From assembly GCF_001610835.1 (NCBI RefSeq), contig NZ_CP011270.1:2436001-2500000 (forward strand): a stretch of 64,000 nucleotides of DNA, written 5' to 3'. The translations under genes and the position numbers were made by a program. Positions 34,876 to 44,736 of this stretch are shown one piece after another. The stretch is from Planctomyces sp. SH-PL14 (GTDB lineage: Bacteria > Planctomycetota > Planctomycetia > Planctomycetales > Planctomycetaceae). The first letter of the stretch is position 1. Every line of letters starts with the position of its first letter. The notes under the pieces were generated by a model, which saw only the letters and a program-made list of their open reading frames with translations, searched no databases and was not told the origin of the DNA.

Positions 34876-35970
34876 ATGCTGCATACGGTCATTATGGCGG
34901 GGGGGAGCGGGACGCGGTTCTGGCCCGCCAGTCGGGCGCGGCGCCCCAAGCAGTTTCTGACCCTTCTGGGAGGCCGGTCGCTGATCCAGCGAAGCTGGGA
35001 CCGCTGCCGGCTCCTGACCCCTCCCGAGCGGTGCTGGGTCGTCACCGGGGAGGCCCATGTGGAGCTGGTCCGGGAGCATCTTCCGGAGCTCCCGGCGAAG
35101 AACCTGCTCGTCGAGCCCGCGCCGCGGAACACCGCGCCCGCCATTGGCCTGGCCGCGCTGCACATCCGGGAGTCCGATCCCGACGCCACGATGGCGGTCT
35201 TCCCGTCGGATCATCTCATCGATCCGTTCGACCGCTTTGTCCTGGCGATCCGCGCCGCCGAGGCCGCTCTCGTCCGCGAACCGGACAGCCTGATCCTGTT
35301 CGGCATCCGGCCGACCTTTCCGTCGACCGGGTTCGGATACATCGAGGCGGGTGAGTCCGCGCCCTCGTCCACCGGAGCGACGCCGGCGGCGCCGGCGATG
35401 GTGGCTCGCCCCGTGGCGAGCTTCCGGGAGAAACCCGATCGGCCGACCGCCGAGACGTTTCTCGCCTCCGGTCGGTTCCTGTGGAACAGCGGGATCTTCG
35501 TGTGGCGGGCCGCGCGGCTGCTGGATCTGCTGGCCGCCCACGAGCCGGAGATGGCCGCCGGACTGGAACGAATCCGAGAGACCGGCGACCGGGCCGCCGC
35601 GATTCGGACGGAGTTCCCGAGCCTGCGGTCGATCTCGATCGACTACGCGGTGCTGGAGCGGGAAGCCCCGAGCGCCCGCGTCATCGCCGCCGAGTTCGAG
35701 TGGGACGACGTCGGCAGCTGGGAGGCGCTGGCCCGCCGGATCGCCGCCGATCCCGAGGGGAACCGGACCGCCGGCCCGCACATCGGGATCGAGACGTCGA
35801 ACTGCCTCGTCCAGACCGAGGGGGACCACCTCGTCGCCACGATCGGGGTCGAGAACCTGCTGATCGTCCACTCGCCGGACGCCACGCTCGTCGCCCGCCG
35901 CGACGACGAGGCGGGGATGAAGCGGCTCATCGAGCAGCTTCGAGCGCGGGGGCTGGACCGCTATCTCTGA
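34876..35970 (+). CDS. manC: Mannose-1-phosphate guanylyltransferase
   Basis: 364 residues from ATG 34876 with GGAGAG upstream. The nucleotidyltransferase signature is complete: IMAGGSGTRFWPASRARRPK near the N-terminus, EPAPRNTAPAIGLAA, VFPSDHLI, STGFGYIEAG, VASFREKPDRPTAETFL, WNSGIFVWR and EWDDVGSWEAL. It makes GDP-mannose from mannose-1-phosphate and GTP for polysaccharide and glycoprotein synthesis. It lacks the C-terminal isomerase domain of bifunctional forms. It could supply the glycosyltransferases further right in the window, but it is not in an operon with them. Confidence 0.94.
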   Translation: MLHTVIMAGGSGTRFWPASRARRPKQFLTLLGGRSLIQRSWDRCRLLTPPERCWVVTGEAHVELVREHLPELPAKNLLVEPAPRNTAPAIGLAALHIRESDPDATMAVFPSDHLIDPFDRFVLAIRAAEAALVREPDSLILFGIRPTFPSTGFGYIEAGESAPSSTGATPAAPAMVARPVASFREKPDRPTAETFLASGRFLWNSGIFVWRAARLLDLLAAHEPEMAAGLERIRETGDRAAAIRTEFPSLRSISIDYAVLEREAPSARVIAAEFEWDDVGSWEALARRIAADPEGNRTAGPHIGIETSNCLVQTEGDHLVATIGVENLLIVHSPDATLVARRDDEAGMKRLIEQLRARGLDRYL

Positions 35971-36237
35971 GGTCCAAAGCGGATCCGATTGTTCGTCTGC
36001 AATCGAAACGTCTCCGACCGGCGGCATCCTGCCACCCGCACAGACGGCACAACCCGCAAAGTCCCAACATCGGGTCTTCCCTGATTGAACCCGGTTGCCT
36101 AACCGGCAAAGGTTCTCACCCGCCCGGACTATGTTTCCGATGATGGGAGTGAGGTGTCCCCGCAGGACCGCGCCCATGTCGCGCCGTGACATCGGTGCGT
36201 CGAGACAGGATCGCTGCGGGAATACCTCGGGAGCCGA

Positions 36238-39200
36238 GTGGAACGCCCTTCCGGCCCCTTGTCCGTCCGGATGGCGACTGAAGACGGCTCCGCGGGACTC
36301 TTCATGGCGACTGCATTGGAATCTTCGACGACGGTTCTCGAAGGGGGAATCGAGCTCATCCGCCGGCGACGGGGGACCGGCCCCGCCGCGCTCGCCCTGG
36401 GACCGGGCCGGCATACGATCGGCTCCGATCCGGCGTGCGACGTTCCGGTCGACGCCGCCGGCGTCCAGCCGCAGCACTGCCTGCTGATCGTCTCCCCCCA
36501 CCGGACGATCGCCAAGGCGCTGTCTCCCCTGACCTGGATCAATGACGGCCCGTTTACGGAGGCGGCCCTTCGTCCGGGAGACCGGCTGATCGTGGGACCG
36601 GTCGAGTTCACCGTCCGGAAGTGCCAGGACGAGGGGAAAGCCGATCGCGTCGATGCGGCGGCGCGGCCGGAGGCTCCCTCCCGCCGCGACCTTCCGCAGA
36701 CGGAAGAGGCCGCGGGATTCGGACTGCCCTCGTCCGAGGAGCCCGCCGCTCCGCTGCTGCGGCTCCGGACCGAGACCGCCGAGGCCGATCCAGAGCGGGA
36801 TCTCGGGATCCTCAAGATCCTGCGCGACGCGACTCCGTTCGCGCCCGCGTCCACCTTCTCGATCGCCGGCTTCCTGACGCCGGCCGCACCGGCTCCCGTT
36901 CCGGCACCAGAGGTCGGGACTTCGTCGGCGGAGATGTCGGGCCTGCGGGACGAGATCGCGCGGCAGGCGGCGGACATCGCCGCGCTGCGGGCGGAGCGGG
37001 ACGAGATCGCCCGGACCCTTGAAGGGGTGCTGGCGGAACGGGACCGGGCCCGCGATCTGGAAAGCGATCTCGTGATCTCGCGACGGGAGGTCGACCGCCT
37101 CCTGTCCGCCCTCGCCGAGGCTCAGGCCGAAGCCCAGACCGAGGCACGGGGAGCGGCGGCGGCCGTCTCCGAGCGGTCGCAGCTCGCGGGGCGGATCGCG
37201 GAGCTCGAGACGACCGTCCGGAACCAGCAGCAGGCGTCGACCGTGACCCGCTCGGCTTCGCTGGAGCGGGAGAAGTCCGCCCTGCTGCAGCAGCGGGCGG
37301 AACTGCTTTCGACGCGCCGCGAAGTCCAGGAGAAGCTGAACGAGCAGCACCGCCTGGCGCTCGACATCGAGGAGGCCCGCCGCGCCCTCCAGGCCGATGC
37401 CGACGAGTCACGGAACCGGCATCGGGAAGTCGAGGAGGAGCTGGCGCGGGTGGAGCGGCTCGTCCAGCAGGTGGCGGACGAGCGGGAAGAGGTGGCGGCG
37501 GGGAAACGCAGCCTGGCGGACGAGCGGACGGCGCTCGAGACGCGCGAGTCGGATGTCGCCTCCCGGCACGAGGCGGCGGGAGCGCTGCTGTGGGAGATCG
37601 ACGAGAAGCGTCGCGCGCTGGAGGAGGCGGAGCGGCAGGCGCAGGAGGTGATCGGCCGCGCCGACAGCATCCGCAGCGAAGCGCAGGAGCTGGAGGAGTC
37701 GCGGCGGGCGTATGACGTCCATGCCCGCCATGTGGAATCGGAGATGTCGCGGCTCGAGTCGGTCGGCGAGGAGCACGCCCGGCTGCAGGCCGAGATGGAG
37801 AACCGTCTCTCCGAGATCCTGGGGCGCGAGGCCGCGCTGTCGGCGGAACGCGAGACCTGGCTCGAGCGGCTGGCGGGAGTCGACGTGCGGGAGGCGGCGC
37901 TGAACTCCCGCGACGGCGAAGTCCGGCAGCAGCAGACGCTGCTGGAGTCGGCCCAGGCGGACTATGCGTCGCGTGACCGGGAGCTGCAGGAGCGGCATTC
38001 CGCGATCGAGGCCGCGCGGGAAGAGCTGCGGCTGCGCCTGAGCGAGTTCGACGACCGGACGCAGCAGATCGAAGAGGAAGAGACGCGGGTCGGAGAGGGA
38101 CGTGAGGCTCTGCGCCGCGCCAGCGAAGAGCTCGCCTCCCAGCGGCAGCAGCTCCTGGACGGCGAGCAGGAGAGCGACCGGCTCCGCGCCGAGACGGAGC
38201 GGCTACTGGCCGACATCGACGCCCGGGAGGCGAAGCTGACCGGCATCGCGGCCCGGGAAGCGGCCCTGCGGACGCAGTGGGAGTCGTACGAGTCCGCGGT
38301 CCGGGAACTGGAGGCCGTGCGAGCGGACCTCGGCCGCCGCGAGGACGAAGTCGCTGCCGCATTGGCCGCCCGCGTCGACGTTCCTTCGCCACCTCCGCTG
38401 TCGTTGCTTCTGTCGTCCTCGCCCGTCGCGACGGCTGATCAGGAGAACCGGAACGGCGATACGGACCTCGAGATCGACATGCTCGGGCTGAGCCGCGAAT
38501 CGCTCGGGCAGCGGGAGCGCGAGCTCGACGATCGTCGCGACGCCCTGTCGACGCGCGAGGACCGGCTGGAGCGGCGGGAAGCGGAGCTGCGCACCCGCGA
38601 ACAGCACCTCTCCGATCGGGAAGAGGAACTGGCGGACCAGGTGGTGCACCCGGCACCGGCGCCGGCATCCGTCACGGCGGACGAGGAAGTGGCGTCGGCC
38701 CGCCTGTCCGAGCAGGAGGACGAGCTGCGGCTCCGGACCGAAGAGGCGGATCGGCGGGAGTACGAGCTCGATTCCCGTGACGCCGAGCTGCGGAGCTTCG
38801 AGCGGCGGCTGATGGAACGGGAAGAGCGGTTGCATGCCCCCGCCGCCGCGTCCGCCCCCCCGTCGGCGGCCGTGTCCGTCTCCCCCGCGGTTCCGGACGA
38901 CCTGGATCAGGAGCGGCGGGAACTGGACGAACGCGCGGCCCGGCTGACCGCCCAGGAATGCGAGCTGGAACGGCTGCAGCAGCAGCTCGGCGAATACAGG
39001 TCCGAGTTCCTCTCCCAGTACGAGACGCTGGAGAAGGAGCGCGAGGAACTGGCGGCCGAGCGGCAGGCGCTTGCCGAGCAGCAGCAGGAACTGGCGACCG
39101 AGCGGCAGCAGGAACTGGCCGGTCATCGCCAGGAGCGGGCGGACGAGACCGCTCCGCCGACGGAGGAGTTCGATCGGCCGTCGTTCCGGGGGACTCGGGA

Positions 39201-40584
39201 CTGGGACGAGCCGCAGGCGGAGGCGATCGCGCCGGACGACTCGGCGGTGCTCGACGCCTCGACGCACGCCCCCGGCGCCTTCTCGTCGGGGCTGTTCGGT
39301 GCCGCGGCCGCCGGCGGCGAACGGCGGAAGGATTTCGATTGGAAGGCGCTCCGCGAGAACCTTCGCGGCCCCTCCGAGGATCAGTGGACGGCGGAGGCGG
39401 ACGAGCCTTCCGACAGCCAGCCGCCTGCCGGTTCGGGGCCGACGGCTGGTCCGGGTTCGCTCGCTGACGCCCTCTCGCGACGGCCTGAGTCGCGGATCAG
39501 TTCTCCGCTGTTTCCGAACCACCGGCACGAGACCGACGCGCCGCATGTGAACGACGGCGAATCGCGGAAGGACTGGAAGGCGGAGGTCGCCGCAGGAGCG
39601 AACGGAGCCGGTGGGGCGGCGGCGGTTTTGGAAGAGGGGGAGACGACCTCGGAGCAGACAGGCGAGGCCGCCCCCTCGGCGGATGCGCTCGAGCTGCGGG
39701 CTCACCTGGCGGACCTGTTCGGAATCGATCTGTCCCGCCGTGCCGCACCGACCCCCGTCGAGTACGACGACGTCGAGACGACGGCGGGTGCTGAGGCGGA
39801 CGAAGAGGACGATCTGTCGCGCCGGGCGGCGGAACGTCAGGAAACGGTGTCCCAGCCGTCGTACCGGAGCGCCGCGATCTCGTCTTCGCCCGGCCCAGTG
39901 GCCGAGCCGCCGGCGGTCGAGCCGCACGATGATGACATCGCCTCCTATATGGAGCGGCTGATTGCCCGGACACGGCGGGCCGCGGCGGCGGAGCAGCCCC
40001 CGGCGATCCTCCCCTCCGCACCGTCCCCCGCGTCGGCAGCCGGTTCGGCTGCTTCCGGCGGGACTGGCGGGGCTTCGGCCGCCGCTCCGGGGACGGGCGG
40101 GATGTCGTCGATCAATCTGGCTCTGTTGAGGTCTGCGGCGCCGCGGCCGGTGGAAGAAGAGGTGGTGGCCCCCGTCGTGGAGGAGGAGGCGAAGCCGCAG
40201 CGGCGTCCGCTCCAGCGGGAGGAGCTCGACGCGATTCGCGGGTCGATGGATTCCTTCCGGGAGCTGGCGAACCGGACCGCCCGTGCGGCGGTGGCCCGGC
40301 ATCAGCTGGTGAAGTTGCGGCAGGGGGTTTCGACGAAGGCGATGACGCTGGGACTCAGCGGCGTGATCTCCGCCGTGCTGCTGTTGCCCGAGTTGTTCGG
40401 GAGCGACCGGTACCGTCATGCCGCGATCGGTTGTCTCTGCGTGACGATCATTGCCGCGCTGGAGTGGTTCCGCACGCGGGTGCGGATCCGGAAGCTGGAT
40501 CACTTCATTGCGGATGCGGATCAGTCGCGGCAGCTGACGGAGGAGGGGGCTGTGGATGACGGCAAGGGAGAGCCCGGCGTCTGA
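36238..40584 (+). CDS. Giant FHA / coiled-coil protein with C-terminal membrane hairpin
   Basis: Up to 1448 residues from GTG 36238 (GGGAG upstream); ATG 36271 or 36304 are possible starts and would remove 11 or 22 residues. An FHA-like domain lies at about 30-130 (ALGPGRHTIGSDPACDVPVD, PQHCLLIVSPHR). From about 230 to 980 the protein is almost entirely charged heptad-like sequence, rich in Glu, Arg, Leu and Gln (LEREKSALLQQRAELLSTRR), predicting a very long coiled coil broken by short linkers. The part from about 1000 to 1330 is disordered and acidic. Two membrane spans lie near the end (about 1370-1420, MTLGLSGVISAVLLLPELFG and AIGCLCVTIIAALEWF). It looks like a membrane-tethered cytosolic scaffold. 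Function unknown. Confidence 0.85.
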   Translation: MERPSGPLSVRMATEDGSAGLFMATALESSTTVLEGGIELIRRRRGTGPAALALGPGRHTIGSDPACDVPVDAAGVQPQHCLLIVSPHRTIAKALSPLTWINDGPFTEAALRPGDRLIVGPVEFTVRKCQDEGKADRVDAAARPEAPSRRDLPQTEEAAGFGLPSSEEPAAPLLRLRTETAEADPERDLGILKILRDATPFAPASTFSIAGFLTPAAPAPVPAPEVGTSSAEMSGLRDEIARQAADIAALRAERDEIARTLEGVLAERDRARDLESDLVISRREVDRLLSALAEAQAEAQTEARGAAAAVSERSQLAGRIAELETTVRNQQQASTVTRSASLEREKSALLQQRAELLSTRREVQEKLNEQHRLALDIEEARRALQADADESRNRHREVEEELARVERLVQQVADEREEVAAGKRSLADERTALETRESDVASRHEAAGALLWEIDEKRRALEEAERQAQEVIGRADSIRSEAQELEESRRAYDVHARHVESEMSRLESVGEEHARLQAEMENRLSEILGREAALSAERETWLERLAGVDVREAALNSRDGEVRQQQTLLESAQADYASRDRELQERHSAIEAAREELRLRLSEFDDRTQQIEEEETRVGEGREALRRASEELASQRQQLLDGEQESDRLRAETERLLADIDAREAKLTGIAAREAALRTQWESYESAVRELEAVRADLGRREDEVAAALAARVDVPSPPPLSLLLSSSPVATADQENRNGDTDLEIDMLGLSRESLGQRERELDDRRDALSTREDRLERREAELRTREQHLSDREEELADQVVHPAPAPASVTADEEVASARLSEQEDELRLRTEEADRREYELDSRDAELRSFERRLMEREERLHAPAAASAPPSAAVSVSPAVPDDLDQERRELDERAARLTAQECELERLQQQLGEYRSEFLSQYETLEKEREELAAERQALAEQQQELATERQQELAGHRQERADETAPPTEEFDRPSFRGTRDWDEPQAEAIAPDDSAVLDASTHAPGAFSSGLFGAAAAGGERRKDFDWKALRENLRGPSEDQWTAEADEPSDSQPPAGSGPTAGPGSLADALSRRPESRISSPLFPNHRHETDAPHVNDGESRKDWKAEVAAGANGAGGAAAVLEEGETTSEQTGEAAPSADALELRAHLADLFGIDLSRRAAPTPVEYDDVETTAGAEADEEDDLSRRAAERQETVSQPSYRSAAISSSPGPVAEPPAVEPHDDDIASYMERLIARTRRAAAAEQPPAILPSAPSPASAAGSAASGGTGGASAAAPGTGGMSSINLALLRSAAPRPVEEEVVAPVVEEEAKPQRRPLQREELDAIRGSMDSFRELANRTARAAVARHQLVKLRQGVSTKAMTLGLSGVISAVLLLPELFGSDRYRHAAIGCLCVTIIAALEWFRTRVRIRKLDHFIADADQSRQLTEEGAVDDGKGEPGV

Positions 40585-40588
40585 ATGG

Positions 40589-40903
40589 CGTTCTCGCCGG
40601 CACAGCTATGCCAGCTCAAGCCCAACGTGCCCCGGCAGCCTGGGGTCAAGGGGGCCACGCCCCCTTGCCGCCGGAGGCACTTCCCTGAGGAACCGTGGTG
40701 CGCCACGGATGTCCCCTTTGTGGGACCGGCGCTGAGAACTCACGGCTCGCTTTGCAATCCCCGCGAGTTGGTGAGGGGGCATACGGCACCTTGTCCGCGC
40801 TTGGACCCTCGCTCCTTCAGAGAGATCGAGACGAGACGGGCCTCCGGCGGGCAAAGGGGCGTTGCCCCTCTGCACTCCCCACCAGGGTGCCCCTGGACCC
40901 GGT
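40589..40903 (-). repeat. Dispersed structured element, full copy 9
   Basis: Full copy filling the whole gap between two convergent genes: it starts 5 bp after the FHA/coiled-coil stop and ends 15 bp from the nitroreductase stop. Hairpin CAAGGGGGC, loop CAC, GCCCCCTTG. Confidence 0.9.
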
Positions 40904-40917
40904 GAAGGGGGAAGTGA

Positions 40918-41565
40918 CTACCGCCGTAGAATGACTTGCTCGTTTCCGTAACGGACCTTCGCCAGCGCCGCATACCGATCCGACTCTGCCCGGTAACCGA
41001 CAGCACACGCCACACACGTCGTGTACCCCGTTCCCCCCAGACCCAGGATATCGTCGTACTTCTGCGGCTCGATCCCCTCCATCGGACACGTGTCGACACC
41101 CAGCAACGCCGCCGAAGTCATCAGGTTCCCGAGCGCAATATACGCCTGCCGGATCGCCCACTCCGCCCGCGCCGCCGCCGGCATCCCCTGAATGATCGTC
41201 CCGAGAAGCATCTTGCGGAACCCCGCCAGCGACTCCGCCGTGACCTGCCGGACATTCGCAATCCGGGCAATGTAACCGTCGATGTCCCCCTCACTCAGGT
41301 CCTGGCTGACGGCGAAGACGACGTGATGAGAGCAATCCGCCGGCTGCTTCTGCCTCCAGGAAGCGGTCACCAGCTGCTCCTTGAGCTCCTGCGTCGTCAC
41401 AACCACGAACCGCCACGGCTGGAGACCGTAAGAGGACGGCGTGAGGATCAGCGACTCTTCGAGCGCCTCCCAGACGTCCGCCGCGATCTTGCGATTCGGG
41501 TCGAACTGCTTGGTGGCATAGCGCCAGCGAAGACTGGAGACGAGGTCGGAGGGGGCAACAGGCAT
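40918..41565 (-). CDS. Nitroreductase family NAD(P)H oxidoreductase
   Basis: 215 residues from ATG 41565. The FMN-binding pattern of the NfsB/NfnB-like family is clear: SLRWRYATKQFDPNRKI, LTPSSYGLQPWRFVVV, and the late GIEPQKYDDILGL, CVACAVGYRAESD. It would reduce nitro compounds, quinones or flavins with NAD(P)H in the cytosol. It is transcribed alone, convergent to the FHA/coiled-coil gene. The start is divergent from the polysaccharide deacetylase across 268 bp. Confidence 0.92.
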   Translation of the reverse strand: MPVAPSDLVSSLRWRYATKQFDPNRKIAADVWEALEESLILTPSSYGLQPWRFVVVTTQELKEQLVTASWRQKQPADCSHHVVFAVSQDLSEGDIDGYIARIANVRQVTAESLAGFRKMLLGTIIQGMPAAARAEWAIRQAYIALGNLMTSAALLGVDTCPMEGIEPQKYDDILGLGGTGYTTCVACAVGYRAESDRYAALAKVRYGNEQVILRR

Positions 41566-41833
41566 GATCGGATTCCGGAAAGTGACCTTCGGACTGTAGC
41601 AGGCGGGCGGGGGAAGAAGGGACTGTCGGCCCGCGATCCGCCCCGGTTCGCCGAAAGCCTCCCATTCCGCAGAACCGTTTCCCGCCGCACAACCCGCTCG
41701 ATCCGTACCGCGCCGGAAAGTTGGACCGAATCGCCCCCCAGGTCGACTGCCGACAGGCCGGCCACGGACGGAGCGTCCCATCTTTGGAGAGCGACCGTTC
41801 ACCACAGGATTCTTCGCGGGGCCTGACCGTCCG

Positions 41834-42844
41834 ATGGGAATTTCACCGAAACGCCGGATCCTCGCCCATGTGGCCGACGCCACCGGACTCGCCCGGATCG
41901 CCTCCCTGGCCTGCGCCTGGCGGGGCCTGCTCGTCCTGAACTACCACCGCGTTGGCCTCCCCGGCGACTCCCCCTTCGATCACGGCCTGTGGAGCGCCTC
42001 CGCGGAGGATTTCGATGCTCAGGTCGGGTTCCTCAAGAAAAACTTCGACGTTGTCGGCCTGAGCGATCTCGACGGCCTCCTGTCCCGCCCGCAGCGGGCG
42101 CGGGGGGTGATGATCACCTTCGACGACGGATACCGCGACAACTACGACCTCGCCTTTCCAGTCCTGAAGCAGCACGGCGTTCCGGGCGTCTTCTTCATCA
42201 CGACGGGATTCCTCGATCAGCGCCGCGTGGCATGGTGGGACGACATCTCCTGGATGGTGAAGACCAGCTCCCGGACCTCGATCGGACCGGGCCCCGGCCT
42301 GACGGAATCCGTCTCGTGGACCGCCGGTGAGCCGGGAGCCGCGATCGATCGTCTCCTGCGGACCTTCAAGAAGCTCGGCGGTCATGAGACCGCGGCCTTC
42401 CTGGACCACATCGCCGACCAGACCGGGACGGGCCGTTGCCCGCAGTCGCTGGCGGACGAGGTCTGGATGACCTGGGACATGGCGCGGGAGATGGTCCGGG
42501 GGGGGATGCAGATCGGCGCGCACACCGTGAACCATCCGGTTCTCTCGCGCCTGAAGGACGACGAGATCCGCTACGAGGTCGCAGAGTCCCGGCGGCGGCT
42601 CGAAGAGGTTCTGGGGCTGCGGATCGACTCCATGAGCTACCCGGTCGGCCAGCGGGATTCGTTCGACCCCCGCTGCATGGCGGCGCTCGATGCGGCCGGA
42701 TACCGCTGGGCTTTCAGCTACTACGGCGGGCTGGCTGGCCCGCAGGCGAACCGCTTCGACGTTCCCCGGATGGCGGTCGAATCCGACTGCTCCCTCCCCA
42801 CGTTCCGCTCAATGACGCGGATTCCGCGGTACGTCCACACCTGA
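41834..42844 (+). CDS. Polysaccharide deacetylase family protein
   Basis: 336 residues from ATG 41834. The NodB homology motifs are MITFDDGYRDNYD (about 93-105), with the metal-binding aspartate pair, GAHTVNHPVLSRL with the two histidines, and SYPVGQRDSF. The start has a hydrophobic helix (about 13-35, ADATGLARIASLACAWRGLL), which is not a clear signal peptide. It would remove acetyl groups from an N-acetylated sugar polymer or glycolipid. No other polysaccharide genes are adjacent. Confidence 0.9.
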   Translation: MGISPKRRILAHVADATGLARIASLACAWRGLLVLNYHRVGLPGDSPFDHGLWSASAEDFDAQVGFLKKNFDVVGLSDLDGLLSRPQRARGVMITFDDGYRDNYDLAFPVLKQHGVPGVFFITTGFLDQRRVAWWDDISWMVKTSSRTSIGPGPGLTESVSWTAGEPGAAIDRLLRTFKKLGGHETAAFLDHIADQTGTGRCPQSLADEVWMTWDMAREMVRGGMQIGAHTVNHPVLSRLKDDEIRYEVAESRRRLEEVLGLRIDSMSYPVGQRDSFDPRCMAALDAAGYRWAFSYYGGLAGPQANRFDVPRMAVESDCSLPTFRSMTRIPRYVHT

Positions 42845-43466
42845 GCTGCCGAGCCGACGAGAGGCTTCGTACCGGAGTCCGCTTTGCGAGCGGGGGGGCG
42901 GAAGAGGTTTGAAACACAGAGGGCGCAGAGGACACGGAGAGGGAAGGGCGGAGAGGGGATGGTCGTGAAGCGTTTCCGGGCGAGGAGAAGCCACAGATAA
43001 ACACAGATGGACACAGATCAAGACAGGGGCAGCCCGACAGCCTCATCTGACCTCCGTGTCCTCTGTGCCCACTGTGTTTCAAAACCCGAAGGCTCACGAA
43101 GCGCACCGGCGACACTTTTTTTGACCGCGCACCGTTCAGTCTTTCACTCGGTGATATTCATCAATCCGCGGGCAGGACCGGCCGCGGCTGCGATGTCGGC
43201 GTTCTCCGCTCTGATCCGTGTCCATCCGTGTTCATCTGTGGCCCCCTCCCTCCTCCGTGCCTCAGTCCTTGGTGGCGGCTTCTTCGCCGGTGCGGGCAGA
43301 TTTTCGCCTCCCGGGCGAGCCTGCGGGGAGTAGACTTCGCTGGGACGTGCAGAGGCGGGCGAGACTTTGGTCTGGCAGATCGGTGATGGGACCTGGCGCC
43401 TGCGATAGAATCGCGGGCAACAGTTCATCGTCCCGTTCCCAGCTCGGTGCCAGGAGTTCGCTCGCC
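42845..43466. other. Intergenic region filled with CACAGA-type repeats
   Basis: About 620 bp without a supported gene. It holds two interlaced inverted pairs: TTTGAAACACAGAGG (from about 42908) against a CCTCTGTGCCC...TGTTTCAA arm near 43052-43082, and CCACAGATAAACACAGATGG (from about 42990) against CATCCGTGTTCATCTGTGG near 43225. The last 60 bp hold the likely leader of the prenyltransferase-repeat gene, with CAGGAG at 43451-43456. Confidence 0.7.
42908..43245. repeat. Interlaced CACAGA-type inverted repeats
   Basis: Four arms in the order A, B, A', B'. A/A' is the same family as the pair at 7131-7250; B/B' is a second family (ACACAGATGGACACAGATC against GATCCGTGTCCATCCGTGT). Because the pairs interlace they cannot both form simple hairpins at once. 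Confidence 0.7.
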
Positions 43467-44588
43467 ATGCGGAAGTTGAGGCCTCTTCTCATTCTGACCG
43501 TTCTCTGTTCGCTGGCGACAGCGTTCCTCCCGGCGGCCCGTGCGGCGGACGTGGTTGGCCCGGATGCCGCCAAGCTCAAGGCCGCGATCGACAAGGGGGC
43601 GGCGTTCCTCAAGGCGAGCCAGGCCCAGGACGGGACCTGGACCTCTCCCGATCAGCCCGGCATCACGGCTATCGCCACCTACGCCCTCCTCCGCAGCGGC
43701 GTTTCGGCGGACGACCCGGCGGTCCAGAAGGGGCTCAAGTACCTCGAAACCCTCAAGCGGCCCGACGGCGGGATCTATCGCGAAGGGACGTTCCACAAGA
43801 ACTACGAGACGGCGATCGCGCTGATGGCCTTCCAGGCGGCCAACAGCAAGGGGCAGTACGACGACGTCGTCAAGAAGGCGGCCGACTCGCTGCGGGCCGT
43901 GCAGTGGGGGACCGACGGCAAGACCGCCAAGACCGAGCCTGCGTTCGGCGGCGCCGGCTACGGCCGCAGCCAGCGGCCCGACCTCTCGAACACGACCTTC
44001 TTCCTGGAAGCCCTTAAGGCCTCGGGAGCCAAGTCGGACGATCCGGCGATTCAGAACGCCCTCGTCTTTGTCTCCCGTTGCCAGAACCTGGAGTCCGCGG
44101 ACAACACCACTCCGTTCGCTGCCCTCGTGAATGATGGCGGCTTCTACTACACGCCGGCCGCGGGAGGGAGCTCGATGGCGGGCAAGAACGCGGATGGCGG
44201 CCTGCGGTCGTATGCCAGCATGACCTACGCCGGCCTCAAGAGCATGATCTACGCCGGGCTGAAGGCGGACGATCCGCGGGTCAAGGCGGCCCGTGAGTGG
44301 ATCGCGAAGTTCTACACGGTCAGTGAGAACCCGGGTCTCGATCAGCAGGGGATTTACTACTACTACCAGACGTTCGGCAAGACGCTCTCGGTGATCGGCG
44401 ATGACCACTTCACCGACGCCGCGGGAGCGAAGCATGATTGGCGGAAGGACCTCGGCGACAAGCTGTTCTCGCTGCAGAAGGAGAACGGGAGCTGGGTCAA
44501 CACGGCTGATCGCTGGATGGAAGGGGACCCGAACCTGACGACCTCGTACGCGCTGATGGCGCTGGAGTTCTGCCGGCCGGCCAAGTGA
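43467..44588 (+). CDS. Secreted prenyltransferase/squalene-oxidase-repeat protein
   Basis: 373 residues from ATG 43467 with CAGGAG upstream. A signal peptide (about 1-26, ending ARAA) is followed by several alpha-alpha repeats of the squalene-hopene cyclase barrel type: IDKGAAFLKASQAQDGTW, VQKGLKYLETLKRPDGGI, and later SYASMTYAGLKSMIYAGL and KLFSLQKENGSWVN. The QDGTW/DGGI/NGSW signatures are the QW-like motifs. No DXDD cyclase motif is visible, so it is probably a non-cyclase barrel protein of the type common in planctomycetes, with unknown function. A hairpin terminator follows. Confidence 0.88.
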   Translation: MRKLRPLLILTVLCSLATAFLPAARAADVVGPDAAKLKAAIDKGAAFLKASQAQDGTWTSPDQPGITAIATYALLRSGVSADDPAVQKGLKYLETLKRPDGGIYREGTFHKNYETAIALMAFQAANSKGQYDDVVKKAADSLRAVQWGTDGKTAKTEPAFGGAGYGRSQRPDLSNTTFFLEALKASGAKSDDPAIQNALVFVSRCQNLESADNTTPFAALVNDGGFYYTPAAGGSSMAGKNADGGLRSYASMTYAGLKSMIYAGLKADDPRVKAAREWIAKFYTVSENPGLDQQGIYYYYQTFGKTLSVIGDDHFTDAAGAKHDWRKDLGDKLFSLQKENGSWVNTADRWMEGDPNLTTSYALMALEFCRPAK

Positions 44589-44630
44589 CGTTCGGGTTGG
44601 GACTATGAGTCCTGCGTAACAGCCTTACGA

Positions 44631-44663
44631 GACCGCACGGTGGAAACGCCGTGCGGTCTTTTT
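44631..44663 (+). terminator. Rho-independent terminator after the prenyltransferase-repeat gene
   Basis: Stem GACCGCACGG (44631-44640) pairs with CCGTGCGGTC (44649-44658), followed by TTTTT. It ends 40-70 bp after the stop codon. Confidence 0.88.
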
Positions 44664-44736
44664 GCATTTTGTCGTGCTGACGACGGTCGGGTGTGTCCGC
44701 TGGATGGTGTGGCGGGACGATTCCTCACGAGAGTGA

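Noticed and set aside
42908-43245. CRISPR array
   Set aside because: Arms are inverted and interlaced, not regularly spaced direct repeats with spacers, and no cas gene is present.
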